A stretch of DNA of 11,305 nucleotides from Solirubrobacterales bacterium (GTDB lineage: Bacteria > Actinomycetota > Thermoleophilia > Solirubrobacterales > Solirubrobacteraceae), in NCBI GenBank assembly GCA_003157595.1, contig PMKB01000112.1, forward strand, positions 1 through 11,305. The letters are read 5' to 3'. Under the pieces are notes generated by a model. That model was not told the origin of the DNA. It saw only the letters and a list, made by a program, of their open reading frames with translations, and did no database searches. Shown here piece by piece: positions 1 through 7,787 of the stretch (its first letter is position 1; each line of letters starts with the position of its first letter). The translations under genes and the position numbers were made by a program.

Positions 1-46
1 GCGGCAGCAGCGGCGGTGGGTGCGCGACGGCGCTCGCTGCTGCCGC
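1..46. repeat. 12-bp perfect inverted repeat at left edge
   Basis: GCGGCAGCAGCG at 1-12 is matched by its exact reverse complement CGCTGCTGCCGC at 35-46, with a 22-nt loop. It could be the terminator hairpin of a gene to the left, but no T-run follows on either strand. Such matches also arise easily from CGC/CTG-rich coding sequence, and the window edge hides its context. The rest of 1-181 shows no convincing gene. Confidence 0.35.
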
Positions 47-110
47 CGTCGCCGCCGTTCGCGTGCGCCTCGCAGAAAACCGTTCACGGGCCTTTGATCG
101 TGCGGAGCGG

Positions 111-119
111 TGCTAGATT
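111..119 (+). promoter_or_regulatory. Candidate extended -10 promoter of the ku-ligD operon
   Basis: TGC-TAGATT fits an extended -10 element (TGn followed by a TAnnnT hexamer at 114-119). A weak -35-like TTGATC lies at 94-99 with a short 14-nt spacer. Transcription would start near 126 and give a leader of about 56 nt that includes the GGAAGGA ribosome binding site at 168-174. The call is by eye only. Confidence 0.35.
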
Positions 120-181
120 CAGCTCGCCTGCGGGCGCACGAATGGCGGTTTCGCATGGCGTGAGACTGGAAGGAACACTGC

Positions 182-1096
182 ATGGCGCGATCTATCTGGA
201 GCGGCTCGATCTCGTTTGGCCTGGTCAACGTCCCGGTCAAGCTCTACACGGCCGTGTCGCGCAAGACGGTGCACTTCCACCAGCTGCACGATGCGGACGG
301 GTCGCGCATCCAGCAGAAGCGCTTCTGCGCGGCTGACGGCGAGGAGGTGCCCTACGAGCACATCGTCAAGGGCTACGAGGTGTCCGCCGGCCGCTACGTC
401 GTGGTTGATCCGGCCGAGCTCGAGTCGCTCGATCCCAAGAAGACGCGGCTGATCGAGATTGAGCAGTTCGTCGATTCGGCCGAGATCGATCCGATCCTCT
501 ACGACCAGCCCTACTACCTGGCTCCCGCCGCGGGCGCGGCGAAGGCCTACCGCTTGATGCTCGACGCGATGCGCGACGCGGGAAGGGTCGCGATCGCGCG
601 GGTCGTGCTGCGCCAGAAGGAGCACCTCGTGGCGCTGCGGGCGACCGACGACGTGCTGATCATGGCCACGCTCGTGTTCGCCGACGAGGTGATCGCGCCC
701 TCCACGCTCGACGAGCTCACCGACGCGGAGGTCGAGGTCTCCGAGCGCGAGCTGAAGGTGGCACGCCAGCTGATCGAGATGCTCTCGGGCCCGTTCGACG
801 CCACCGAGTACCGCGACGACTATCGCGAGTCGGTGCTCGCGCTGATCGAGCGCAAGGTGACCGGCGAGCAGATCGCCGTCGCACCGCCGCCGCCGCAGCC
901 GCCCGCCACACCCGACCTGATGGCGGCGCTCCAGGCGAGCGTCGAGGCGGTTGGCAAGTACAACGCACGCTGGGACGGCGACGCGCAGGCGAAACCCGCT
1001 GGCGCCAGCGCCGCCCGCAAACGCACCGGCGAGGACGCCAAACCGAAGCGCGCCAGCCGGGCGAAGCCCGAGCGCCAGCCAACGAAGAAGTCGTGA
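182..1096 (+). CDS. ku: Non-homologous end-joining protein Ku
   Basis: Prokaryotic Ku, 304 aa, the homodimeric ring that threads onto double-strand DNA ends, protects them and recruits LigD. The N-terminus (ARSIWSGSISFGLVNVPVKLY) is the family signature, and the Ku beta-barrel core runs to about residue 230. A Pro-rich break (PPPPQPP, about 235-241) precedes the short C-terminal domain near 243-262. A Lys/Arg/Ala-rich tail follows (about 270-304), of the kind that adds DNA binding in extended bacterial Ku proteins. The ATG is set by a strong GGAAGGA at 168-174, 7 nt upstream. It is first in an operon with ligD: its TGA overlaps the ligD GTG in the sequence GTGA. Length and core are normal, with no sign of damage. 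Confidence 0.97.
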   Translation: MARSIWSGSISFGLVNVPVKLYTAVSRKTVHFHQLHDADGSRIQQKRFCAADGEEVPYEHIVKGYEVSAGRYVVVDPAELESLDPKKTRLIEIEQFVDSAEIDPILYDQPYYLAPAAGAAKAYRLMLDAMRDAGRVAIARVVLRQKEHLVALRATDDVLIMATLVFADEVIAPSTLDELTDAEVEVSERELKVARQLIEMLSGPFDATEYRDDYRESVLALIERKVTGEQIAVAPPPPQPPATPDLMAALQASVEAVGKYNARWDGDAQAKPAGASAARKRTGEDAKPKRASRAKPERQPTKKS

Positions 1097-3510
1097 CCCC
1101 GGGGCGCGCCGGCGACCCGCTGAAGAGCTACCGCTCCAAGCGCGACTTCGCGCGAACGCCCGAGCCCGCAGGGTCCGGAGCGGGCGCCCCTCCCGGCCTG
1201 CCGCGGTTCGTGATCCACGAACACTCGGCCCGGAGCATGCACTGGGACCTGCGGCTCGAACGCGGCGGCGTGCTCGTGTCGTGGGCGATCCCGAAGGGCA
1301 TGCCTCCGGAGCCGAAGGTCAACCACCTGGCGCCGCACACCGAGGATCACCCGCTCTCCTACCTCGACTTCGAGGGCGAGATACCGCCTGGCAGCTACGG
1401 GGCGGGCACGATCGACATCTGGGACCGCGGCACCTACGAGTGCCTCAAATGGGAGCCGCGCAAGGTGGAGGTCGCGCTGCACGGCGAGCGCCTCGACGCC
1501 CGCTACGCGCTGTTTGCAATCAGCGAGGGCGAGAACCCGCGGGACTGGATGATCCACCGCATGGACCCCGCCGCCGACAGCGGCCGGGGGCCGATGCCCG
1601 AGCGGATCGCGCCGATGCTGGCGCGCGCCGGTGCGCTGCCGCGTGACGACGATCGCTGGGCCTTTGAGATCAAGTGGGACGGCGTGCGCGCGATCGCCTA
1701 CGCTCAGCCGGGCAGCCTGCGTCTGGAGAGCCGCAACCTGCGTGAGATCACGCCGAGCTACCCGGAGCTCCTGCGGCTCAGCCGCGCTCTGCGCTCCCAC
1801 CGCGCCGTGCTCGACGGCGAGATCGTCGCCTTCGACGCCGACGGGCGCCCGAGCTTCGCGGCGCTGGCGCAGCGCATGCATGTCGCGTCGCCCGCTCGCG
1901 CGAAACGCCTCGCTCAGAGCATTCCGGTCACCTATGTGATATTCGATTTGCTGTGGCTCGACGGCCATTCGCTGATCGAGCGCACATACCTCGAGCGCCG
2001 TCAGGCGCTGGCGCAGCTGGGGCTTCGCGCAGAGCGCTGGCAGACCCCCGACCACATCGTCGGCGCCGGCCGCCGCACGCTCGCTGCCTCAGCCGCCGCG
2101 GGCCTGGAGGGGATCGTCGCCAAGCGGCTCGACAGTCCCTACGAGCCGGGCCGCCGAAGCAGCGCATGGATCAAGCTGAAGAACAGCGCTCGCGAGCAGC
2201 TGGCGATCGGCGGCTGGATGCCCGGGACGGGGCGCCGTCGCGAGCGGATCGGCGCGCTGCTGCTTGGCGAAGGCGGCGGGGGCGCGTCGCTGCGCTACTG
2301 CGGGCGCGTCGGCAGCGGCTTGCGCGAGGCCGAGCTGGAGCGCCTCGCGCGAATCCTGGGACCACTCGAGCGCGCGCAGTCGCCGTTTGCGCCCGACGGC
2401 CCGGCGCCGCCGCGCGGCGCGATCTTCTGCGAGCCGCGGGTCCGGGCGCAGGTGGCGTTTCGCGAACGGACGCCGAAGGGGATGCTCCGCCAGCCGACCT
2501 ACGAGCGGCTCGTCGAGGATGGGGAGGCCTCGCCGTCGCCGGCGCCGGCGAGTGCGCGCCGCGGGGCTGCCGGGGCGCTGGCGGGGCTCATCGCGCACGC
2601 CGACGGCACCAAGCGCGTGCGCGCCCAGGTCGAGGGCCGCGAGCTGACGCTCTCGAACCTCGACAAGGTCCTCTATCAGTCCTGTGGATTCACCAAGCGT
2701 GACGTGATCGACTACTACGCGGCGATCGCGCCGGTGCTGCTCGCGCATCTGGACGGCCGTCCGCTCACGGTCATCCGCTATCCGGATGGCGTCGACGGCA
2801 AGGCCTTCTTCCAGAAGCAGTCGCCGGCGCACCGGCCGGCCTGGGTGCAGACCACCTCGGTCGCGAGCGAACGTCGCCGGCGGATCGACTACACGCTCGC
2901 CGACGATCTGCCGACGCTCGTCTGGCTTGCGAATCTCGCCGCGCTCGAGCTGCACGTGCCGCTCGCCCGCGTCCCGGCACTGGGCCGGCCGACCGCGGTC
3001 GTCTTCGACCTCGACCCCGGTCCGCCGGCCGGGGTCGTGGAGTGCTGCCACATCGCGCTGTGGCTGCAGGGCACCTTCGAGCGGCTGGGCCTGCAGAGCT
3101 TCGTCAAGACGTCGGGCTCGAAGGGCCTGCAGGTCTATCTGCCGCTCGGCGGCGAGACCGGCTTCGAGCAGACGAAGGCGTTCGCCCGCGAGGTCGCGAT
3201 CCTCGTCGAGCAGGCCGAGCCGGCGCTCGCGGTCTCGCGGATGGCCAAGGCGCTGCGCGCCGGCAAGGTGCTGATCGACTGGAGTCAGAACGACGAGCAC
3301 AAGACGACTGTCTGCGTGTATTCGCTGCGCGCCCGTGGGCACCCGAGCGTCTCGACCCCGCTCGACTGGGACGAGCTGCGCGCGACGCTGAAGCAGCCCG
3401 ACGCGGCGGCGCTGCGCTTCGACGCCGCGGCAGTGCTCGAGCGGGTGCGCGAGCGCGGCGACCTGTTCGCCCCGGTTCTCTCGCTGGTCCAGGAGCTGCC
3501 GGCGATCTAG
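1093..3510 (+). CDS. ligD: Multifunctional DNA ligase D (PE-LIG-POL)
   Basis: ATP-dependent NHEJ ligase of 805 aa with three activities; it processes, fills and seals ends held by Ku. Residues about 38-155 are the 3'-phosphoesterase domain, with His44, His50, Asp52, Arg54, His86 and Tyr90 at the expected spacing. Residues about 172-470 are the ligase and OB domains: nucleotidyl Lys194 in EIKWDGVR, DGEIV at 241-245, GIVAKR at 340-345 and WIKLKN at 359-364. A Ser/Pro/Ala linker (about 476-505) leads to the primase-like polymerase domain (about 515-800), with metal-binding Asp639/Asp641 in FDLDPGP, SGSKGLQ at 674-680 and Asp729. The order PE-LIG-POL is that of Pseudomonas, whereas mycobacterial LigD is POL-PE-LIG. 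Residue 680 is Gln where many homologues have His (SGGKGLH). The GTG start overlaps the ku stop and lacks a well-spaced ribosome site, so coupling is likely. The N-terminus YRSKRDFARTPEP is the family's usual beginning. Confidence 0.97.
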   Translation: MTPGRAGDPLKSYRSKRDFARTPEPAGSGAGAPPGLPRFVIHEHSARSMHWDLRLERGGVLVSWAIPKGMPPEPKVNHLAPHTEDHPLSYLDFEGEIPPGSYGAGTIDIWDRGTYECLKWEPRKVEVALHGERLDARYALFAISEGENPRDWMIHRMDPAADSGRGPMPERIAPMLARAGALPRDDDRWAFEIKWDGVRAIAYAQPGSLRLESRNLREITPSYPELLRLSRALRSHRAVLDGEIVAFDADGRPSFAALAQRMHVASPARAKRLAQSIPVTYVIFDLLWLDGHSLIERTYLERRQALAQLGLRAERWQTPDHIVGAGRRTLAASAAAGLEGIVAKRLDSPYEPGRRSSAWIKLKNSAREQLAIGGWMPGTGRRRERIGALLLGEGGGGASLRYCGRVGSGLREAELERLARILGPLERAQSPFAPDGPAPPRGAIFCEPRVRAQVAFRERTPKGMLRQPTYERLVEDGEASPSPAPASARRGAAGALAGLIAHADGTKRVRAQVEGRELTLSNLDKVLYQSCGFTKRDVIDYYAAIAPVLLAHLDGRPLTVIRYPDGVDGKAFFQKQSPAHRPAWVQTTSVASERRRRIDYTLADDLPTLVWLANLAALELHVPLARVPALGRPTAVVFDLDPGPPAGVVECCHIALWLQGTFERLGLQSFVKTSGSKGLQVYLPLGGETGFEQTKAFAREVAILVEQAEPALAVSRMAKALRAGKVLIDWSQNDEHKTTVCVYSLRARGHPSVSTPLDWDELRATLKQPDAAALRFDAAAVLERVRERGDLFAPVLSLVQELPAI

Positions 3511-3584
3511 CCGCCTCCGGCTCGTCGCTCGTCGCTGCGCTTGCCTGCGCGGGTCGGCGCGTGCGTACCGTCCACACCGATGCC

Positions 3585-3590
3585 TACAGT
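3585..3590 (+). promoter_or_regulatory. Candidate -10 hexamer before the unknown gene
   Basis: TACAGT fits TAnnnT and lies 39 nt before the ATG at 3630, in the 119-nt gap after ligD. No good -35 is visible. The same hexamer occurs at 7726-7731 before another short gene. The gap also holds a tandem CTCGTCG repeat just after the ligD stop and no clear terminator, so read-through from ligD is possible. Confidence 0.25.
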
Positions 3591-3629
3591 GGCTTGCACC
3601 GAACTGCCACGAGCTTCGAGGGGTCGACG

Positions 3630-4085
3630 ATGGTGCTCTGTTTCATCACACCGCAGGACACGATCCGCGTGATCGCCGAGTCGATCGGCCGTGGCGCGCG
3701 TCGGCGGCTGGTCGCCGAGGTCGTCGCCGCCTGGGTGGACGACATCCCCGAGCCGGAGCTGAGCGCGCACTACGCCAAGGCCGTGGCGGGCCTCGACGAC
3801 GCGGATCTGCACGTGCTAGCCGACTGGTACTCCTCGCTCGCCATGGGCCCCCCGATCGCCAACACCGACTTCCTGCTGGCCGCCTTCCCCCGGCTGGGAT
3901 CAAGCCGCCGCGAGGCGCTGAAGATCGCCGCCGGCTTCCGCGGCGAGCAGGCGTTCGATGCCGGCGTGACCGAGGAGCGCGCGCTGAACGCAGTGCTCGG
4001 CCATCTGTCGCGCGAGCGGGCCGACCGGCTCGCCCACAGCTGCATCGAGATCTACATCGAGGACCGCCTCGGCGGCGACAACTAG
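3630..4085 (+). CDS. Hypothetical protein, mostly helical, family not recognised
   Basis: I do not recognise this 151-aa protein. It has no signal peptide, no clear membrane segment and no catalytic motif that I can name. It is rich in Ala, Arg, Glu and Asp with long stretches that should be helical (for example about 10-35, 43-57 and 104-145), which suggests a small soluble helical protein. It ends in an acidic stretch, IEIYIEDRLGGDN. The ATG is supported by CGAGGGG at 3617-3623, 6 nt upstream. A longer open frame reaches back into ligD but reads it in the wrong frame there. It is 119 nt after ligD on the same strand, so co-transcription with the NHEJ genes is possible but unproven. Its TAG shares CTAG (4082-4085) with the stop of the convergent acyltransferase gene. 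Confidence 0.75.
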   Translation: MVLCFITPQDTIRVIAESIGRGARRRLVAEVVAAWVDDIPEPELSAHYAKAVAGLDDADLHVLADWYSSLAMGPPIANTDFLLAAFPRLGSSRREALKIAAGFRGEQAFDAGVTEERALNAVLGHLSRERADRLAHSCIEIYIEDRLGGDN

Positions 4086-5512
4086 TCAGCCGTCGCCGAG
4101 CGCTCGCCGCCGCCGCCGCGCGCCAGCGCCAGCAGCTCCTCGATCGCCTCCGACACCCAGCCGGCGAGCTGGTCGAGCTCCGGCAGCGCCTGGGAGTCCG
4201 CGAGCAGGCCGAAGTTCATCTGCCCGTCGTAGGACATGATCGCGACGGCCAGCGCGTGGTTGCGCGCGAGGAAGCCGATCGGATAGACCTCGCGGATCTT
4301 GCGACCGAGCACGTACAGCGGGATCTGTGGTCCGGGCATGTTCGTCACGAGCAGGTTGAACAGACGCGTGGAGAAGTTGATCCGCGAGGCCTGCGCGAGA
4401 ATCGTCGGTGGCGCGAAGTTCTGCACGCCGGCCAGCACCTCGGCGCCGAGCGCTTGGCGTGACTCCTTGATGCCCTCCATGCTGATTCGGACCGCGTCGA
4501 GCCGCTCCCGCGGATCCGCAATGTACACGGGCAGGCTCCCGCGCATCGCGGCGAGCCGGTTCCCGATCACATCGCCCCCGTCGTCCGCGCCGCGCAGCGA
4601 GACCGGCACGAGTGCGCGCAACTCGAGCCCCTCGGTGCGCACGCCGCGCGATTGCAGAAACCTGCGCAGCGCGCCGGCTACGACCGCCAGCACCACGTCG
4701 TTGACGGTGCCGCCGAAGGCGTTCTTGATCGTCTTGAAGTCCTCGAGCCGGGCGTCCACGGTGATGAACCGCCGGTAGGGGCCGATCGGCACGTTCAGCG
4801 GCGTCTCCGGTGCCGGGTTGAGCGCAGCCCAGGCGATCTCGGCGACCCCCTCGGCGGCCTCGCGCAGCCGCCGCGCCGACTCCTGCGGGTGCGTCGCGGC
4901 GCTGAGCGCGCTGTTCACGAGCCTCACGCTGTCGCGGGCGTCGCGCACCGCGCCGAGCGTCATCAGGCCCAGCCGGCCGGGGTTGGGCCCGGGCGTCCAT
5001 TCGGGCGGCGGCTGCGGTTCGGCGTCGCGCTCCGATTCGAGGTCGAAGATGACGGTGGCTAGGTCGAGTCCGGCGACGCCGTCGATCACTGCGTGGTGGG
5101 TCTTGAAGATGAACGCGAAGCCGGCGTCGCTCAGCCCTTCGACGAACCACAGCTCCCACAGCGGGCGGCGGCGGTCGAGCTGGGTCGAGAAGATCCTCGA
5201 GAGCAGCGCGAGCAGCTGATCGCGTCCGCCGGGCGCGGGCAGCGCGACATGGCGGACGTGGTATTCGAGCCGGAAGGCAGCGTCGTCGACCCACACCGGC
5301 CGTCCCCGGTCAAGTGGCGTGCGCGCGAGTCGCTGGCGGTAGCGCGGCACGAGGTGCAGGCGCCGCTCGATCAGCGCGAGCAGCTCGCCGAACTGCGGTG
5401 GCGGGCCGTCGAAGGTCGTCAGGGCGCCGATGTGCATGTGCGACTCGGCGCCCTCCTGGTGCAGGAAGGAGGCGTCGAGCGCGGTCAGGCGATCGAGGTT
5501 CTCTTGCGTCAT
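4082..5512 (-). CDS. Wax ester synthase / diacylglycerol acyltransferase (WS/DGAT family)
   Basis: Acyl-CoA-dependent O-acyltransferase of the bacterial WS/DGAT family, 476 aa. It makes triacylglycerol and/or wax esters as storage lipid, at the membrane or lipid-droplet surface. The N-terminus has LTALDASFLHQE. PLWE is at 117-120, and the catalytic HHxxxDG motif is HHAVIDG at 139-145. The second half has the usual NDVVLAVVAGALR (Asn271, Asp272) and TNMPGP (390-395), all in family order and length. The chosen ATG gives the normal N-terminus and has GAGG 3 nt upstream, which is close. An in-frame ATG at 5600-5602 would add 30 residues of Pro/Arg-rich sequence without family likeness. It is divergent from ispH and convergent with the unknown gene. 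Substrate preference (diacylglycerol or fatty alcohol) cannot be read from sequence. Confidence 0.93.
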   Translation of the reverse strand: MTQENLDRLTALDASFLHQEGAESHMHIGALTTFDGPPPQFGELLALIERRLHLVPRYRQRLARTPLDRGRPVWVDDAAFRLEYHVRHVALPAPGGRDQLLALLSRIFSTQLDRRRPLWELWFVEGLSDAGFAFIFKTHHAVIDGVAGLDLATVIFDLESERDAEPQPPPEWTPGPNPGRLGLMTLGAVRDARDSVRLVNSALSAATHPQESARRLREAAEGVAEIAWAALNPAPETPLNVPIGPYRRFITVDARLEDFKTIKNAFGGTVNDVVLAVVAGALRRFLQSRGVRTEGLELRALVPVSLRGADDGGDVIGNRLAAMRGSLPVYIADPRERLDAVRISMEGIKESRQALGAEVLAGVQNFAPPTILAQASRINFSTRLFNLLVTNMPGPQIPLYVLGRKIREVYPIGFLARNHALAVAIMSYDGQMNFGLLADSQALPELDQLAGWVSEAIEELLALARGGGGERSATAD

Positions 5513-5521
5513 TGGCCTCAC

Positions 5522-5527
5522 AGCGTA
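5522..5527 (-). promoter_or_regulatory. Candidate -10 hexamer of the WS/DGAT gene
   Basis: On the minus strand TACGCT (TAnnnT) is followed by 9 nt (GTGAGGCCA) and then the ATG at 5512. This would give a leader of only two or three bases, or none. No -35 is evident. If correct, it supports the short start over the 30-codon upstream extension, because the extension would lie upstream of the promoter. Confidence 0.35.
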
Positions 5528-5639
5528 GTCGCGGCAGACGGTTGGGGAGCGAGGCGGTCGCGGTCTCGCCGGAGTACCGTCATTCGGTGATGCGTCGCTC
5601 ATTCCCGGGCCTGATCGCCAGGTGGATCGCCGGCCGCCC

Positions 5640-5645
5640 TAGAAT
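5640..5645 (+). promoter_or_regulatory. -10 hexamer giving a leaderless ispH mRNA
   Basis: TAGAAT matches the TATAAT consensus at five of six positions. It is followed by CAAGCT and then the GTG at 5652, so the expected transcription start coincides with the start codon. There is no Shine-Dalgarno sequence in front of this GTG, which agrees with leaderless translation, a common mode in actinobacteria. No clear -35 is seen at 17-18 nt. Confidence 0.6.
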
Positions 5646-5651
5646 CAAGCT

Positions 5652-6614
5652 GTGGCGGTCGTGACGAACACTGTTGAGAAGATCCTGCTCGCGGCTCCGC
5701 GCGGCTACTGCGCGGGGGTCGATCGGGCCGTCCAGACCGTCGAGCGGGCGCTCGCGCGCTACGGGCCGCCGGTCTATGTGCGCAAGGAGATCGTCCACAA
5801 CAAGCATGTTGTCGAACAGCTGCGCGCGCGGGGTGCGATCTTCGTCGAGAGCGAGACCGAGGTGCCGGAAGGTTCGGTCACCGTGTTCTCCGCCCACGGC
5901 GTCGCACCCAGCGTGCATCAGAACGCCAAGGCACGGCGGCTGCGGACGATCGACGCGACCTGCCCGCTGGTCACCAAGGTGCATGTCGAGGCACGCCGGT
6001 TTGCGGCCGACGGCTACATGGTCGTGCTCGTCGGCCACGACGGGCACGAGGAGGTCGAGGGCACGATGGGGGAGGCCCCCGACAACATGGTGCTGGTCCA
6101 GACCGAGCAGGACGTGGACGAGCTCGAGCTGGCCGATCCCGAGAAGGTTGCCTACATCTCGCAGACGACGCTCTCGGTCGATGAGACCAGGGGCATCATC
6201 GAGCGGCTGCGCGAGCGCTTCCCGGCGATCGTCGGTCCGCGGACCGACGACATCTGTTATGCGACGACCAACCGCCAGGCGGCGGTGCGCCAGCTCGCGA
6301 CGCAGTGCGAGCTGGTGCTCGTGATCGGCTCGCGCAACTCGTCGAACTCGCTGAGGCTGGTCGAGGTGGCGCGCGACTACGGCGCCGACGCGCACCTGAT
6401 CGACAACGCCCGCGAGCTCGACGAGGCCTGGTTGGAGGGCGTGCAAACGTTGGGCATCTCCTCCGGCGCCAGCGCTCCCGAGGAACTCGTGCAGGAGCTG
6501 GTCGAGCGCTTCCGCGCGCGCGGCGTCCATGACATCTCGGAGCTCACGGTGACGCGCGAGGACGTGCGCTTCATGCTACCCAAGGCGATTCGCGGCGTCG
6601 GCGCCGCGCGGTAG
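5652..6614 (+). CDS. ispH: 4-hydroxy-3-methylbut-2-enyl diphosphate reductase
   Basis: Last enzyme of the MEP pathway: it reduces HMBPP to IPP and DMAPP using an iron-sulfur cluster. The protein is 320 aa, normal for the family. The cluster ligands are Cys20 ([11 protein letters not shown]), Cys104 ([11 protein letters not shown]) and Cys202 ([11 protein letters not shown]). Substrate-site residues are visible as His49 (HNKHVV), His82 (AHGV), His132 and Glu134 (GHEEVEGT), Thr172/Thr173 (SQTT) and the [10 protein letters not shown] and [10 protein letters not shown] segments near the end. The GTG start is 6 nt after a strong -10 element and gives the usual distance to the first Cys. Its TAG overlaps by one base the GTG of the following phosphoesterase, so the two are one operon with coupled translation. 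Nothing in the sequence suggests loss of function. Confidence 0.97.
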   Translation: MAVVTNTVEKILLAAPRGYCAGVDRAVQTVERALARYGPPVYVRKEIVHNKHVVEQLRARGAIFVESETEVPEGSVTVFSAHGVAPSVHQNAKARRLRTIDATCPLVTKVHVEARRFAADGYMVVLVGHDGHEEVEGTMGEAPDNMVLVQTEQDVDELELADPEKVAYISQTTLSVDETRGIIERLRERFPAIVGPRTDDICYATTNRQAAVRQLATQCELVLVIGSRNSSNSLRLVEVARDYGADAHLIDNARELDEAWLEGVQTLGISSGASAPEELVQELVERFRARGVHDISELTVTREDVRFMLPKAIRGVGAAR

Positions 6615-7705
6615 TGGCGCGGACACTCGTCGTTTCCGACCTGCACCTCGGAACGCGTGCGGGCAGTGATGTGCTGCGGCGCGAGGGTGTGCTCGAGGCG
6701 CTGCTGGGCGCACTGGAGGGCGTCGAGCGGCTCGTGCTGCTCGGCGACACGCTCGAGCTACGCCAGGGTGAGGCCCGCGCCGTGCTGGGCCGGGCGCAAG
6801 CGGTTCTCGGGCGGCTCGGTGAGCAGCTGGGCGAGCGCTCCGTGGTGCTCGTCCCGGGCAACCACGACCACGCGCTCGCGCACTCCTGGCTCGAGCGCCG
6901 AACGGCACCGCTCGGGCTCGATCAGCGATGCACGCCGAGTGAGGCTTCGTTCCTCGCCGAGGCGATCGCCGAGCTGCTCGCCCCGGCGGCGGTCGAGGTC
7001 GCCTACCCGGGACTGTGGCTCGGCGAGGGCGTCTACGCGATGCACGCCCACCAGCTCGACCTGCACATGACCGTGCCGACGATCGAGCGCCTGGCGGTCG
7101 CGGTCAGCGGCCGCGTCTCGCTCGCCGGCGACCGCCGCTGGGACGACGTGCGCTCGGTCGAGGACTACGAGGCCGTGATCTCACCCGTCTACGCGTGGGT
7201 TCACGCCGCCGCCCAGAGCGGCCGGGCGTCGGACACGGTCGACGGCGGGCGGACGGTCAAGGCCTGGAACGCACTGCGTCCCTCGCGTGCCGGCGCACTG
7301 CGTTCGCGAGCGTTCCCGCTGGCCTTTCCGTGGCTGGTCCGCGCAGCCAATGCCGCCGGTCTCGGCCCGCTGCGAGGCGAGCTCTCGACGGCGGAGCTGC
7401 GCCGTGCCGGCCTGCTCGCTGCGAGCGTTCTCGTCGAGCGCCTGGGGATCGATGCGCGCCACGTGATCTTCGGGCACACGCACCGGGCCGGCATGCTCGA
7501 GGACGACGAACCGGCCGAGTGGCTCACGCCCAACGGGACGCGGCTGCACAACGCCGGCTGCTGGGTCTACAGCTCGACCTTCGCCACCGGTCCGCAGAGC
7601 CCCTACTGGCCGGGCACGGCGGTGCTGGTCGAGGACGGCGAGCCGCCGCGGCTGCTGCGCCTGCTCGCAGATCGCAGTGCGGCGCAGCTGAGCGCGACGA
7701 GCTAG
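6614..7705 (+). CDS. Calcineurin-like metallophosphoesterase (UDP-2,3-diacylglucosamine hydrolase-like)
   Basis: Soluble two-metal phosphoesterase of 363 aa. The conserved blocks are in order: Asp9 and His11 (SDLHLG), Asp45 (LLGDTLEL), Asn83-His84-Asp85 (PGNHDH), His144/His146 (MHAHQLD) and His288/His290 (FGHTHRAG), followed by HNAGCWVYS. The spacing of DLHLG, GDTLEL and GNHDH recalls LpxH-like enzymes. This presumed Gram-positive has no visible lipid A genes nearby, so LpxH function should not be assumed. The insert of about 140 residues between the last two histidine blocks makes it longer than LpxH (about 240 aa). It starts at GTG inside the ispH stop (TAGTG) without a ribosome site and therefore depends on coupling to ispH. 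The substrate is unknown; a phosphorylated lipid or nucleotide is a guess from the family. Confidence 0.88.
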   Translation: MARTLVVSDLHLGTRAGSDVLRREGVLEALLGALEGVERLVLLGDTLELRQGEARAVLGRAQAVLGRLGEQLGERSVVLVPGNHDHALAHSWLERRTAPLGLDQRCTPSEASFLAEAIAELLAPAAVEVAYPGLWLGEGVYAMHAHQLDLHMTVPTIERLAVAVSGRVSLAGDRRWDDVRSVEDYEAVISPVYAWVHAAAQSGRASDTVDGGRTVKAWNALRPSRAGALRSRAFPLAFPWLVRAANAAGLGPLRGELSTAELRRAGLLAASVLVERLGIDARHVIFGHTHRAGMLEDDEPAEWLTPNGTRLHNAGCWVYSSTFATGPQSPYWPGTAVLVEDGEPPRLLRLLADRSAAQLSATS

Positions 7706-7725
7706 CGCCCCGGCCACGGCCCAGG

Positions 7726-7731
7726 TACAGT
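7726..7731 (+). promoter_or_regulatory. Candidate -10 hexamer before the 91-aa gene
   Basis: TACAGT (TAnnnT), about 56 nt before the GTG at 7788, in the 82-nt gap after the phosphoesterase. It is the same hexamer as at 3585-3590. No -35 is apparent. The gene could equally be read through from the ispH operon. Confidence 0.25.
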
Positions 7732-7757
7732 CGCGCGGCAGTGTTTGGCGGGCGATT

Positions 7758-7770
7758 GCGCGATTCGCGC
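7758..7770. promoter_or_regulatory. Palindrome in the leader of the 91-aa gene
   Basis: GCGCGATTCGCGC is a perfect 6-1-6 palindrome directly before the AGAGAGGA ribosome site (7771-7778). A partial direct repeat, GCGATT-GC-GCGATT, overlaps it. It could be an operator half-site pair or a weak hairpin. CG-rich palindromes are frequent at this base composition, so the call is tentative. Confidence 0.25.
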
Positions 7771-7787
7771 AGAGAGGACGGGGTAAG

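Noticed and set aside
820..2055. 411-codon open frame on the minus strand over ku and ligD
   Set aside because: It spans two genuine genes antisense, without any domain or ribosome site.
2089..3342. 417-codon open frame on the minus strand across ligD
   Set aside because: Antisense to conserved LigD ligase and polymerase motifs; its composition is typical of a shadow frame.
3517..3537. Tandem CTCGTCG copies after the ligD stop
   Set aside because: Two short copies in GC-rich sequence; too little to call a functional repeat.
3042..3629. Long upstream extension of the unknown gene into ligD
   Set aside because: It reads ligD in the wrong frame; the ATG at 3630 has a good ribosome site.
5513..5602. 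30-residue N-terminal extension of the WS/DGAT protein
   Set aside because: Pro/Arg-rich, unlike the family, with no ribosome site, and it would lie upstream of the likely -10 element.
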